This document shows, in pieces, positions 41,634 through 52,234 of a stretch of DNA of 64,000 bases; position 1 is the first letter of the stretch; every line of letters begins with the position of its first letter. The DNA is taken from NCBI GenBank assembly GCA_039602395.1, contig JBCNJP010000013.1, positions 27,315,993 through 27,379,992 on the forward strand, read 5' to 3'. Source of the DNA: Deinandra increscens subsp. villosa. Its lineage: Eukaryota; Streptophyta; Magnoliopsida; Asterales; Asteraceae. Below the pieces are notes generated by a model, which was given only the letters and a program-made list of their open reading frames with translations, did not search any database and was not told the origin of the DNA. The translations under genes and the position numbers were made by a program.

Positions 41634-44600
41634 TCATCCGGTTCCCATCTTGTTCTCCTCTTCAATAGCTTGTAACCAAAATTTGGCCCTGTGAAATAGG
41701 AGACTTTCATGATAGGTCCGGGTCACTATTCTGCTCTCAGTATCACCAATCCTGACAATATCTCGTATCTCATCTTCAGAAAGCCCATTTAGAGCATCTT
41801 CTAAGCTTCTAATTGTCTCGCCATGTTCACTAGTGAAAATGTGATACATGTCTGTTTCTTTCTTATTCTCCCAGTTGGTCACCTATTTTATCTTAACCAC
41901 ATGAAGCCTGTTAGTTGTCATTATTTGATGGATTCGGTTTTTGTCAGCCTGGCTCCATTCTGGATCTGGAACTGTACTATGCCTTGTGAATGACCCATCA
42001 GCTCTATAGACTACCAACTTTCCATCCTTATCAACTTCAAGCGTCGAAACATGATTGTAATGATGCGTTGTGTGGCTTCATCTACTTCCCCATATAAGTC
42101 ATCCAAATACATTGTTATCCTCAGCATTAAGGAGTCCTTTTGTAAAAACGTACCCTTCATATCACCACGTAATTGTCTAACATCACCCAACTCATGGTCA
42201 GTGAGGTTGTACATAGCTTCTTCAGCTGTAACCTTTAGTACCTCATCTGAACTAGTTGTGAACATGTATACTTTGGCTTGATCATCATACCTCCAGGAGA
42301 TGATTCTTCTCCTTTCAGCATGGACATCTCTATATTCATCCTCCTCATTGATCACTTTTCCTTTTCCCTACTTAGCCACTGACTTCATTCTTTTGGTGGG
42401 TGGTTTTTCTGGTGACTTGGGTGGAGATGAGGGTTTTGAGGGTTCGTTTAGGTGAGGATATGGAGATGGAAGAGTATGATCAATTCTAGGTTGTGGTACA
42501 ATGGGTGTGAAATTGTCTATTCTAAACTTTGGTGGAAGAGGCTTTAATGTTACAGGTTTAGGAGGCTTTATAGGTTTAGGCTTTTTTCTAGTCTACTAGT
42601 TCTAGGAGGGTTTCTTCTGGTTTGCTGTGAGGCTAGGATTCTGTTCAGATCAGAAAATGTACCTGTGGTATTAGTTCACCTGTAACCTTTGAGATTTTGT
42701 TTTGTTCATGTATGGTATTTGAATATCTGATTCTCAAGCTATTAATACCAGAAGGATTGATCTTTTTTAGGTCCTCCCCCCTCATCCTAATGAAATAGCG
42801 TTTGAGAAGCTTGAGTTCTTCTTCCTCTGTTATAGGGTTTTCTAGGTTTTTCTGTATCTCTTCTTCCCTTTTTATCTTCTCTTGCCTTTCCTCAGCATCT
42901 ATCTTTTCCTTCAGTTTTAATTCACCATCCTCTTGAACAAATCTAGACATCATATCGCATAACTGATTAGCAGTCATTAAATTTGCTTATTCAGGAGTTG
43001 CCCATCCCCTGGCTATGATAATATCTGTGAACTTCATAAGGAGTTTGGCATTGTGAAGATTATCTGACAGTCTGATCTTTTCTTGGTCAGCTTTGATCTC
43101 CTTATCAGATTCTGTGACCATTCTTCTTTTTCTTGTCTCCTTCTCAGAGTCCATCGTTGCCATTTTCTCATCAATAGACCTTCTCTTGATTTGATTTATC
43201 AGACCCATTATTACTTTATCATTTGAATAACGCAGCATGTCTCTTTCTAGTTTGAATGCAAAGACCATGTCTCCATCCCTTTTTATTTGTTCAGCTTTCT
43301 CAGCATCTGCAAGTGCCTATTTTATCATGTTTACCTCATCTTCTGGGAGAGATACCTGTGGATCATAAATGAATGTTGGAGGCTTTGTCTTCTTAACAAC
43401 TGCAAACACCTTGTCAGAATCTGATTGGTACTAGGGCATCACCATTTTTCCTTTCCTAAATCTGATTACTTCAGCAGAAAAATCATTCTCATCAGTAGGT
43501 TCAGTCTTTGGCTCCACAGGCTTTTTCTCTTTAACAGCTGCAAACACCTTGTCTTTGACTCCATCTTCTTAAACATCAGCTTCAACAACCTTTTCTGTTC
43601 CAGGTGTATCAGGGGGAGCACAAGGCTGTAAAACAGGAATAATGGGCAGAGATGGAGCACTAGGCTTTAAAACAGGAATGATGGGCAGAGATGGAGCACT
43701 CCTTAACCAATTGCAGTTAAGAGTATTCCTAATCATCATTTTTTCACATGAAAGATAGAGCTTCAGGAGTTATCTTCACATTTTTGGTTTGCAGATCACT
43801 CATCACACTTGTGATCATCTGATTATCAGCAGTCACTTGCACCCGATGAAGTTGTTAAACCAGATCAACTAGTTCAACCGGATCAACATGGCCTTCTTCC
43901 TCCGGATCAAGTTGTTCAACCGGATCAAGTTGTTCAACCGGATCAACATGGCCTTCTTCCTCCAAATGAAGTTGTTCAACCGGATCAAGTTGTTCAACCA
44001 GATCAACATGGCCTTCTTCCTTCGGATGAAGTTGTTCAACCGAATCAACTTGTTCAACTGGATCAACTTGTTCAACTTCATCAACATCTGAGGAAGGCAC
44101 CCTTTGCAAGATCCTATTTTGAATTAAATATAGTTTGACATGTGAATTTCATTTCAACATATGGTTGACAACCTTAACTATCAGTGGCTTTCACAGATTG
44201 TTCTGCCTTCAACCATTTAATTTCTTCTCCTTGAGTTCTCACAATTTCACGGAGAGCTACTAATTCATTTTCAAGTTTTGTACATCGAAACCGTAAATTC
44301 AATATGTGTCTTATTGCTCTCAACTGGTGTGTTTCCAGTATCTTTGAGCAATGAAGAGCAAACAAGCCGACCTTGTTCGTGCTCAGCACCCATGGTTTCT
44401 TGGCACCTGGGATTCGTGTTGTTAATCAAAGGTTCTTGAATAGGTTCCCTGACAGAAACAGTTGCCGTGGATTGGGTCTTAATGATGTTGGCACTGTCCT
44501 CAGGGTCTAGTGTGACTTCATGAGTAGTTTCAGCCCTTTCCACGTGACTTGCTTCATCACTACTGTAAGTCACCTTATCAGCAGAATGTGGGTTGGGTGA

Positions 44601-45691
44601 TTGAACCAGGTCCATTTGTATATTCCCTGCAATAAGGGTTGGGGGATCTACTTCATGTGGCCTAGGTGATATATCACCCTCATTCTGAAGTAGTCCTGTG
44701 GAGGGTCTAGGTGGAGGAGACCTAGTCCTCTTTCTTTTGAGTGATTGTGGAGTGCGTGTGGTATTTTTGGGTGTGGTTTTTGATGTGGACATCCTCTTCC
44801 TTTTGGTGGGAATTTGTATATCAGTGGAAGAGGATGGTCGGTCTGGTGTGGGCTCAACACTTGTTGGTGTAACAATGTTGTCACCAGGAGCAGTTTGCTC
44901 AGGGGCAGTCCTGGCCTTAGGCATAGAGTGTGATGTGTCTTTACCAAGAAAAACAGTTTTGTTCACTTGCATGTTAGAAAATGTTTTACTTGTAAAATAT
45001 TTTAGTTCAAGATGTTGATCAGAGATTTGCAGATTTGGAAATTCACAATTGAGAATGTGTTGGATGAATCTGGGGTACATGTAAAAGATCCTCTTAGGTT
45101 TTAGATTTTCCAGCATTCCATCAAATATCATTTTTGAAAAGTTAAAGTTGAGCCCATTTACCAATTCATGAAAAAAGAATGATTGAGGTGCATCAAGTTC
45201 ATCCCACGTAGTTTTCTTGTGAGATAGGCAATGGAGAACGGTATGAGCAAGATATCGCCAAACATAGGGTAGTTGTCCTTTTTTGATGGTCCCACAAGTT
45301 AGGTCACCCCCATACCCAATTGCTTCGTACGTCTTTAAGTACAATTCAGACTTGTAATCAGGATCACCTCCTGCATCATTGAATTTTAGATGCTTCCGGA
45401 TCATTTCTTCAATCAAACTAATCTCATTTCCATTGGCTCTAGAGTCAATTTTAGCAACCCGTTGCTATCAACAAATTTTTTTGCTGAGTCCCAAAATTCA
45501 ATAATTCTCTGCTTGCATATTACAGGATTCATAGTTAAAGCAAATTGAGTGTTGGATTTCTCAAGGAAATCGTTCATTTCATTAAATAGCTTTGACTTAT
45601 CAAACTTCTCGAAGTACGTTACAACATTGTGTTCGGCGAAGAACAGTTGAGTAGGCTTTGATGCGGCCTTTCGATTCAATTTGGGTGCCAT
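41634..45691 (-). pseudogene. CACTA-borne gene of an Asteraceae-expanded protein family, degraded
   Basis: The ATG is at 45691. The N-terminal region (FAEHNVVTYFEKFDKS, VICKQRIIEFWDSAKKF, MIRKHLKFNDAGGDPDY, FSKMIFDGMLENLK, MYPRFIQHILNCEF) matches, from memory, a family very abundant in Tanacetum and Artemisia, sometimes mislabelled 'synaptobrevin, longin-like domain protein'. The middle is Pro/Thr/Lys-rich. A coiled coil follows (LRFRCTKLENELVALREIVR), then a 20-residue repeat. Acidic and basic stretches at 43268-42645 end with YFIRMRGEDLKKINPSGI, and 42355-41634 includes VYMFTTSSDEVLKVTAEEA, all in the order seen in that family. A one-base slip near 45430 and several stops break the frame. 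Function is unknown; the context says it is transposon cargo. Confidence 0.65.
43859..44090 (-). repeat. 60-bp in-frame tandem repeat
   Basis: Three to four units of 60 bases built on GTTGTTCAACCGGATCAA and ATGGCCTTCTTCCTCC. On the minus strand they encode a 20-residue repeat like EEEGHVDPVEQLDPVEQLDP. This is a recent expansion inside the CACTA-borne gene. Confidence 0.9.
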
Positions 45692-45944
45692 TTGTGAGAA
45701 ATTAGAGAGTAAGGTTTTGGTTTAAATCACCAATTAGAAACCTGGAGAGAAATAGAGGGTAACTGTTTTTTGAAAATGCAGTTTTATACTAACGCTCGTT
45801 CTTCTAGATCACAATGAACCCTAAGAACTGAAATAGGGGAAGTTATTGGAGTTTGCCCATTTAGTTGAAATTGGGATGGGGGGAATTTTTGATAATTTAA
45901 TTTGGTTTAGAATAATATATTAATTTATTTTAATTGAATCCACA

Positions 45945-46970
45945 TCAATTAGGACCGATTAGGACAAATGAAGATAAAGTAGGACCAATTAGGACCAACG
46001 AAGCCACGAGGCCCAATTAGGATAAACTGGGGTCAATGATGAAGACCAGTTATAACTAACGAGGGTCGATTTTGCTCAATGATGCCTTATGAGGACCAAA
46101 TATGACCAATTAGGGTCTATTAGGGCGATTGAGGGCCAATTACGCTCAATGAGGACCAGTAGACTGCATTAAGGTCATTCATGGTCATTTATGACAAATG
46201 AGGACCAATGAGGGCCAGTGAACACTCAGTTAGGATGAATTAGGGCCAATGAAGATCAATTATAGTCTATTAGGCTCAGTTAGGTTCAATGAAGATCACT
46301 TGCGGTCAATTACGACCAATTAGGCTCATTTAGGACCAGTTATAATCAATTGGGGTCAATTAGGCCTAACTGACTCAAATTTGTTGTACTTCAAAGTAAA
46401 TGGTCCTAGATGAGTCTAGTTGGTCCTTATTGAGGCTAACTGGCACTAATTGGTCCTTATTGGTCCAAAATGTGCAAATTGCTTCTCATTAACCCGAGTT
46501 GAGCCATATTGGTACTTATTCTGTCTAATTGGCCCTCATCGGTCCTAACTGGCCCTAATAGGTCATAATTTATCCTTATTGGTCCTAATCGAGCATATTC
46601 GACCATCATTGGTCCTAATGGGTCCTCATTGACCCTAATTGGTCTTAATAGACCAAAACTAACCCTGATTTACCCTTATTGGTATCATTGGTCCTCATTC
46701 AAACTAATTGGCTCCAATTAGTCCTAATTGGTCATACTTGATCATCGATCCTCATTAGTCACTTCCTTCATGCTCCTTCCTTATCAGTCCTATGAGCATA
46801 ATCGGCCTTCTCATTGAATTGGTCCTAATTCGTATTCATTGACCATATTAATTGACCATAACTGGTCTTCACTAAAGTATCCTAAATGACGCTAATTGTC
46901 AGTATTTAGTCCTCATTGAGTCTAGTTGGTCCTAATTGCTCCTCACCATCCTAATTGGCTATCGTTTAAT
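45945..46970. repeat. CCAAT-rich degenerate array with central orientation switch
   Basis: Left half (45950-46375): repeated words AATTAGGACCAATGAGG, roughly 10-12 bases each, with CCAAT on the plus strand. Right half (46400-46970): the complementary words TTGGTCCTAATTGGTCCTCA, with ATTGG. By eye there are about eight CCAAT and about thirteen ATTGG copies. The two halves could pair as a very large imperfect hairpin. It lies between the divergent minus-strand gene (start 45691) and the plus-strand small frame at 47251. Confidence 0.8.
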
Positions 46971-47250
46971 ATTTTTGGAAACAAAATTATTATACATGAG
47001 AAATTCGCAACACGGTGGTCTTTTCGTATTTTTGTTCTGAATTGCATATGAATTTATCATTTTCATTTTTGAGTTGTGTTTTAGTAATGTCACCCTTTTT
47101 TGTAGTTGCGTTATCCCGGGCACAAAGCACGTATTAGTAAAATCTTGTTTATTATATCTAAAAGAAAATAATAAAATTAATTTTAAAACATAATTTTGTT
47201 AGGGCTTTTAACTCCAATCGTCGTCCAGATCTGCTTAAAGGATCACAGTT

Positions 47251-47448
47251 ATGTCAACCGTAATTGATGTACTCGTACAATTTCACAATCTCATTATTTC
47301 AACACCTCAAGAGGATGAAGCTCATTTTGAAGAAGAACCTGCAAACCCACAAGAAGAGGTACTTGAAGACTTTTACGAACTGGATGATGAAGTTCATCTT
47401 GAAGAAGAACCCGCCGAAAGAGCCACGTGGAGACATTTAATTAATTAA
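47251..47448 (+). CDS. Small acidic open frame in CACTA element, uncertain
   Basis: Sixty-five codons starting MSTVIDVLVQFHNLI, with a repeated acidic segment (EEEPANPQEE and LEEEPAERA). It lies rightward of the CCAAT-rich array, facing away from the minus-strand gene. I recognise no family. It may be a real first exon or chance. Confidence 0.25.
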   Translation: MSTVIDVLVQFHNLIISTPQEDEAHFEEEPANPQEEVLEDFYELDDEVHLEEEPAERATWRHLIN

Positions 47449-47749
47449 TTAATTATGTTTATGTTTTATTTTAGGTTTAATATATTGTTTAATATACATA
47501 TTGTTTAAATTAAATTTTGGGTTTTATTATTAGTTTGAACAATCCCCCCCCCCCCTTTAATTAAAAAGTTTCACCAAAAAATTTGAATTTCTCACCATTA
47601 GTTCCAATTACACCCAAAATTTCGAACTAAATTTACTTATTATCGATTCATCAGATACTTTTCCCTCTCACTTTATCAGAATATTTCCAGTTAAACGCCT
47701 CCGGCGAATAACCATCTCTTCTTTCTCATCCATATCATTCACATATTCC

Positions 47750-49985
47750 ATGGAGCTTCAACAGACAGCGCTAGCGATCCTTCAGAAGTTCCATGTGATT
47801 TAGGAGACCAATCAGTCCAGAAAACGGTAATTGTCAAGTTATTCCGTTTCATTAATTACAATCTGTTTTCATAAAATTGTTTGTTTTGTTTATTATTGAT
47901 ACACGTTTAACTTAGGATCCTTGTATTTGTGTATAGTTACAGATCGATAAAATTTAGTTTCATACAGAATTAATTAGGAAGGGGTATATATTGTAGAAAT
48001 CATCTCCATTCATTTCAACCCATTCATTTTATGCTAAATTAGTTATTTACCTTCTAAAATGACTATGGGAGCATGCTAAATTAGTTATTTTTATGCTAGG
48101 AATGTTGAGGTCAAGCATATGCACATGTTTGTAGATTCATGTTACTGCTGAATCTCCTTTCTTCTTTACGTACACTGCTAGAAATGGTCAACTGTTTGTT
48201 TATATCCAATGAAGACATGATGTGTTCCGCTCTCCCCTTTAGATGTCTTTAATTTGTGTATAACATATCAAATAATTAATCAATAGTGTCTTTATGTGAT
48301 ATATTAATAATTAAGAACTAATTTATGTTACTCTGGTCATTACTAGGAAATGATCCTAGAGGACATATATAGGAATGTTTCTAACATTTTTTGTAGGTTC
48401 ATGTTAGAGGGGTACAAATAAAGAAATTATAATTTAAATCCCCTGTAGAAGAATAGAAGAATGTTGATGTCATGCATCTGCTACTTTGCTAGAAAAGGTA
48501 ATTTGTTTATATCCACTAAAGACATGATGTGTTCCACTCTTCCCTTTAGATGTCTTTAATTTGTGTATAACATATCAAATAATTAATCAATAGGATCTTT
48601 ATGTGATATATTAATAATTAAGAACTAATTAAGAGATAATGAATCAATAGGGTCTGCATGCTTTCCTATTTATGTACTTTGTTAAAAAGCATCTAACTAC
48701 ATTCTGTTAATCGTACAAAATTAAAGGATCGATCCAACAACACTGATAGTCAATTGGAAAAACTTAAGTTCGAACTTAAAGAGGAGATACTTCTTAGGGA
48801 TGAAAAAAATGAACAAGTTAAGGCCCTCTTCCTGTAGATTGAAGAATCGGATAAAAAACTTGATCTACTTATAGCTCATCTACTTGCACTTGGAACACCA
48901 TTACCACAACAACTTAATGCTCCGGCATCTACAGAGGTAAATTCTTTACATCACACCTTAATCATACTATTCTCAAGCACCTTATAATAACATACACTCT
49001 TGTTCCTGAAAAACACAATCCGGAGGAACACTTGTTCCTGAAGAACACAAATAGATGTAAGTTCCTGGTACATAAGAATATATACTTCATGTAAGAACAA
49101 AGTTATGAGTTAAATGGAGCTCTGCTATGATTCATTGAAAATGTATGTTAATATGAAAAAATAGAGTATATACATAATCTGTATGAATAAAACTGGAACA
49201 ACTTATGTTAGATTAAAAAAACAGAATAAAGACTTTCATGATAGCTTCGCATCATTATTTTGCTCTCACTTTTTACCAATTCAAAAACATTGTTATAGGT
49301 AAATTCTGACGAGATTTTTGTTGGATCTAGCCATAGCACTAATCATGCTGACATACACACAACGGTTAGTATTTGTCAAACTCATTATCGGTTTGATTGC
49401 TCATTTACATAAAGTAATTAATTGAACTGTAGGGCGAGAAATCGGTGGTCGGTCAACCTCGTCTGAAGTGGTTGAAAAGAAAAAGGTAAATATTTGCCAG
49501 TCAAGTTTCATTCCGTTCTATAGTTTCACAGTAATCTATTTGGTAATGTCATGTAGTCCCATTTTAAATGTTATTTGGTACCTCACACACTTGGGCTAGC
49601 TAGGGATTGTTGGAACAAATGGTGAGATGTGTACCAAATAAAGTTCAACTGACTTTGAAGGTGATCCGGAACTTAATGTGATGTTCATCCGGATGTTTTA
49701 AGTTCATCTGGGTATCTAATATTCATCTGGAAATCAATTGAATTGTAGGACCTGATGACCCATACTACTTGCAATAAAATGGCACTCCTCAGTCCATATC
49801 TATCATGGTGGTAAGTATTTAAAAATTGCTATATATATTATGATCAATTTCCATAACCTAATTATCACTTATATGTTTTGGTATAGGAAGGAATACAAGA
49901 AAAAATGGTCCTAATTAAGCTCAAATCTAGACAGTTGAAAATGAAGACCACATGGTAGCGTTGTTTGCTCCCGGATTGAAAATTA
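47750..49985 (+). pseudogene. Coiled-coil exons, possible CACTA transposase-associated gene remnant
   Basis: Plus-strand exon-like blocks with splice signals. A block near 47750-47826 starts ATGGAGCTTCAACAGACA and ends before GTAATTG. Next, 48730-48938 encodes a coiled coil (DSQLEKLKFELKEEILLRD, then EESDKKLDLLIAHLLAL) with one in-frame stop and a GTAAATT donor. After that 49300-49366 (SDEIFVGSSHSTNHADIH) is followed by GTTAGT, and 49433-49485 (GEKSVVGQPRLKWLKRKR) by GTAAAT. Plant CACTA proteins often end in such a coiled coil with a basic tail, so a TNPA/Ptta-like remnant is plausible. Nothing catalytic is seen. Confidence 0.4.
48177..48655 (+). repeat. Intronic duplication, period about 312 bp
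   Basis: TGCTAGAAA(T/A)GGT...GTTTATATCCA and the following AATTTGTGTATAACATATCA and TGATATATTAATAATTAAGA appear twice (from 48177 and from 48489), separated by unlike sequence. Confidence 0.8.
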
Positions 49986-50104
49986 AATTGATAATAATGC
50001 TTGTATGCAGTGTAATTTTCTTTAACCTTATTTGTATTTCATTTGTATTTGACTAGTAATTGAATTTTATTTGATTTGTAATTAATAATTTGTAATAGCT
50101 TTTA

Positions 50105-51229
50105 AATTGGCCACGCGTATAGCAAGGACCCATCTGATTTCAACAACCTTTTGGTCACTTTTTTTTCTTCCCAAATATATGTGGCTAAAACACAAATATA
50201 CGTGACCATATAATACCAAAGGCCACACTTTTTATATTTTAACGTGGCCGTTGCCACCATTTGGCCACGCATATTGGGACAAAATATCTGATTTCAACTA
50301 CCCTTTGGCCACTTTTTTTTTCCAAATATATGTGGCTAAAACACAAATATACGTGACCATATAATACCAAAGGCCACACTTTTTATATTTTAATGTGGCC
50401 GTTGCCACCCTTTGGCCACACGTATTGGGACAAAATGTACGATTTCAACTACCCTTTGGCCACTTATTTTATTCAAATATATGTGGCTAAAACACAAATA
50501 TACGTGACCATATAATACTAAAGGCCACACTTTTTATATTTTAACGTGGCCGTTGCCCCCATTTGGCCACGCGTATTGGGACAAAATATCTGATTTCAAC
50601 AACATTTTGGCAACTTTTTTTTTCCAAATATATGTGGCTAAAACACAAATATACGTGACCATATAATACCAAAGGCCATGCTATTCATATTTTAGCGTGG
50701 CCGTTGCCACCCTTTGGCCACGCATATTGGGACAAAAATTATAATTTCAGCAACCCATTTGGCCATGTTTTTATAACATATGTGGCGAAAATATAAATAT
50801 ACGTGACCATATAATACCAAAGGCCACGCTTTTGATATTTTAACGTGGCCGTTGCCACCCTTTGGCCACGCGTATTGGGACAAAATGTATGATTTCAGCA
50901 ACCCATTTGGCCACGTTTTTTATAACATATGTGGCTAAAATACAAATATACGTGACCATATAATACCAAAGGCCACATTAAACAAACACATGTGGCCGTT
51001 GGGACCCTTTGGCCACGCTTTCCAGAAGAATTGTTTGATTACAACAACAAATATTGGTACCCTTTAGCCACGCTTCTAGGTGGCTTCAGCCACTTATATT
51101 GTAACGTGACCATAGGATACATAAGGTGACAGGACCTTTGGTGTCCATTGAAATGGAAGAAAAAAAACGTGACTAAACACCTTTGGTCACGGTTTATTTC
51201 CGTGGCCAAAGGTGAATTTTGACGTAGTG
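50105..51229. repeat. Right subterminal tandem array of the first CACTA element
   Basis: Six units of about 152 bases, each with TTGGCCACGCGTATTGGGAC, CCAAATATATGTGGCTAAAA, ATACGTGACCATATAATACC, AAGGCCACACTTTTTATATT and ACGTGGCCGTTGCCACC, then a less regular run to the terminal repeat. TGGCCAC/GTGGC(T/C)A is the recurrent core, shared with the left end. Confidence 0.93.
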
Positions 51230-51232
51230 GTA

Positions 51233-52234
51233 GGCGATCACTTTCCCACATTGCATGAGGACACAACCTAGGCCCTGATTGCATACATCACAGTAAACGA
51301 CGAAATCATCATTGCCATCCGGGAGGGTAAGAACATGAGCATCGCATAATTTTTTCTTGAGGGTCAAAAATGCCTTCTCTTGATCGGAACCCCACTCAAA
51401 AAGTTTGCCCTTATGGGTCAAGGTGGTGAGGGGTAATGCGATCCTTGAGAAGTTAGGAATGAAACGACGATAGTAACCCGCAAGACCAAGGAACGAATGA
51501 ATTTCGGTCGGAGTAGTAGGGGTACTCCAACTTTTGATAGCTTGAATTTTGGCTGGATCAACGTGAATACCCTTGTCGTTTACAATGTGTCCCAGAAACT
51601 GCACCTCCTTAAGCCAAAATTCACATTTGGAGAATTTGGCGTACAATTGTTCCTTCATTAGGAGTTCCAAGACTCGACGTAGGTGATTCTCGTGATCAGC
51701 TTTGGACTTTGAATATATAAGGATGTCGTCAATGAAAACAATGACAAACTTGTTGAGATAGGGCTTACAAACGCGGTTCATGAGGTCCATGAACACCGCA
51801 TGCGCGTTTGTCAATCCGAACGGCATAACAGTGAACTCAAAATGACCATACCTTGTGCGAAATGCAGTCTAAGGAATGTCATCCTCAGATTCACGCAACT
51901 GATGGTACCTAGAATGAAGATCAATCTTTGAAAAACAAGAAGCACCTTGGTGTTGATCAAACAAGTCGTCGATTCGAGTAAGAGGATAGCGATTTTTTAT
52001 AGTGAGCTTATTAAGCTCACGATAATCAATGCACATGCGAAAACTTCCATCCTTATTTTTCATGAAAAGGGAGGGCGCTCCCCAAGGCGAAGAACTGGGC
52101 CGAATAAAACCCTTGTTAGATAGTTCCTGTAGTTGCTTCGAAAGCTCTTGCATTTTTGATGGAGAGAGGCGATAAGGTGACTTCGCAACGAGAGTAGCGC
52201 CTGGTATAAGGTCGATACGAAAATCCACTTGCAA
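51233..52234 (-). pseudogene. Gypsy pol part 1: reverse transcriptase and RNase H N-terminus
   Basis: Minus strand. RT motifs in order: KSPYRLSPSKMQELSKQLQE, GFIRPSSSPWGAP, MCIDYRELNKLTIKN, YPLTRIDDLFDQ, FSKIDLHSRYHQLR, then MPFGLTNAHAVF and the catalytic FIDDILIYSK. The thumb and connection follow (FLGHIVNDKGIHVDPAK, AGYYRRFIPNFSRIA), and then RNase H begins (FVVYCDVCNQGLGCVLMQ; normally YCDAS). The stretch between 51826 and 51869 is out of frame. The CACTA element cuts the frame just after the conserved Ile-Ala that precedes YASRQ. Confidence 0.92.

Larger units (their letters stand above)
33407..51229. mobile_element. CACTA (En/Spm) transposon, 17.8 kb, inserted in gypsy RNase H
   Basis: The left end is CACTACATCAAAAAGTGGC and the right end, read inward, is CACTACGTCAAAATTCACC. 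The 3-bp duplication GTA lies at 33404-33406 and 51230-51232. Removing the element and one GTA makes the gypsy RNase H frame continuous, which confirms the limits. Subterminal regions are dense in short GTGGC(T/C)A / TGGCCAC motifs. The interior carries a degenerate gene on the minus strand (41634-45691), coiled-coil exons on the plus strand (47750-49985), a CCAAT-rich array, and a second CACTA element (35588-40890). I see no TNP2-type transposase, so it is probably non-autonomous. Confidence 0.92.

Noticed and set aside
50105..51010. CRISPR-like regular repeats
   Set aside because: Units of about 152 bases without unique spacers, next to a CACTA end in a plant genome; these are subterminal repeats.
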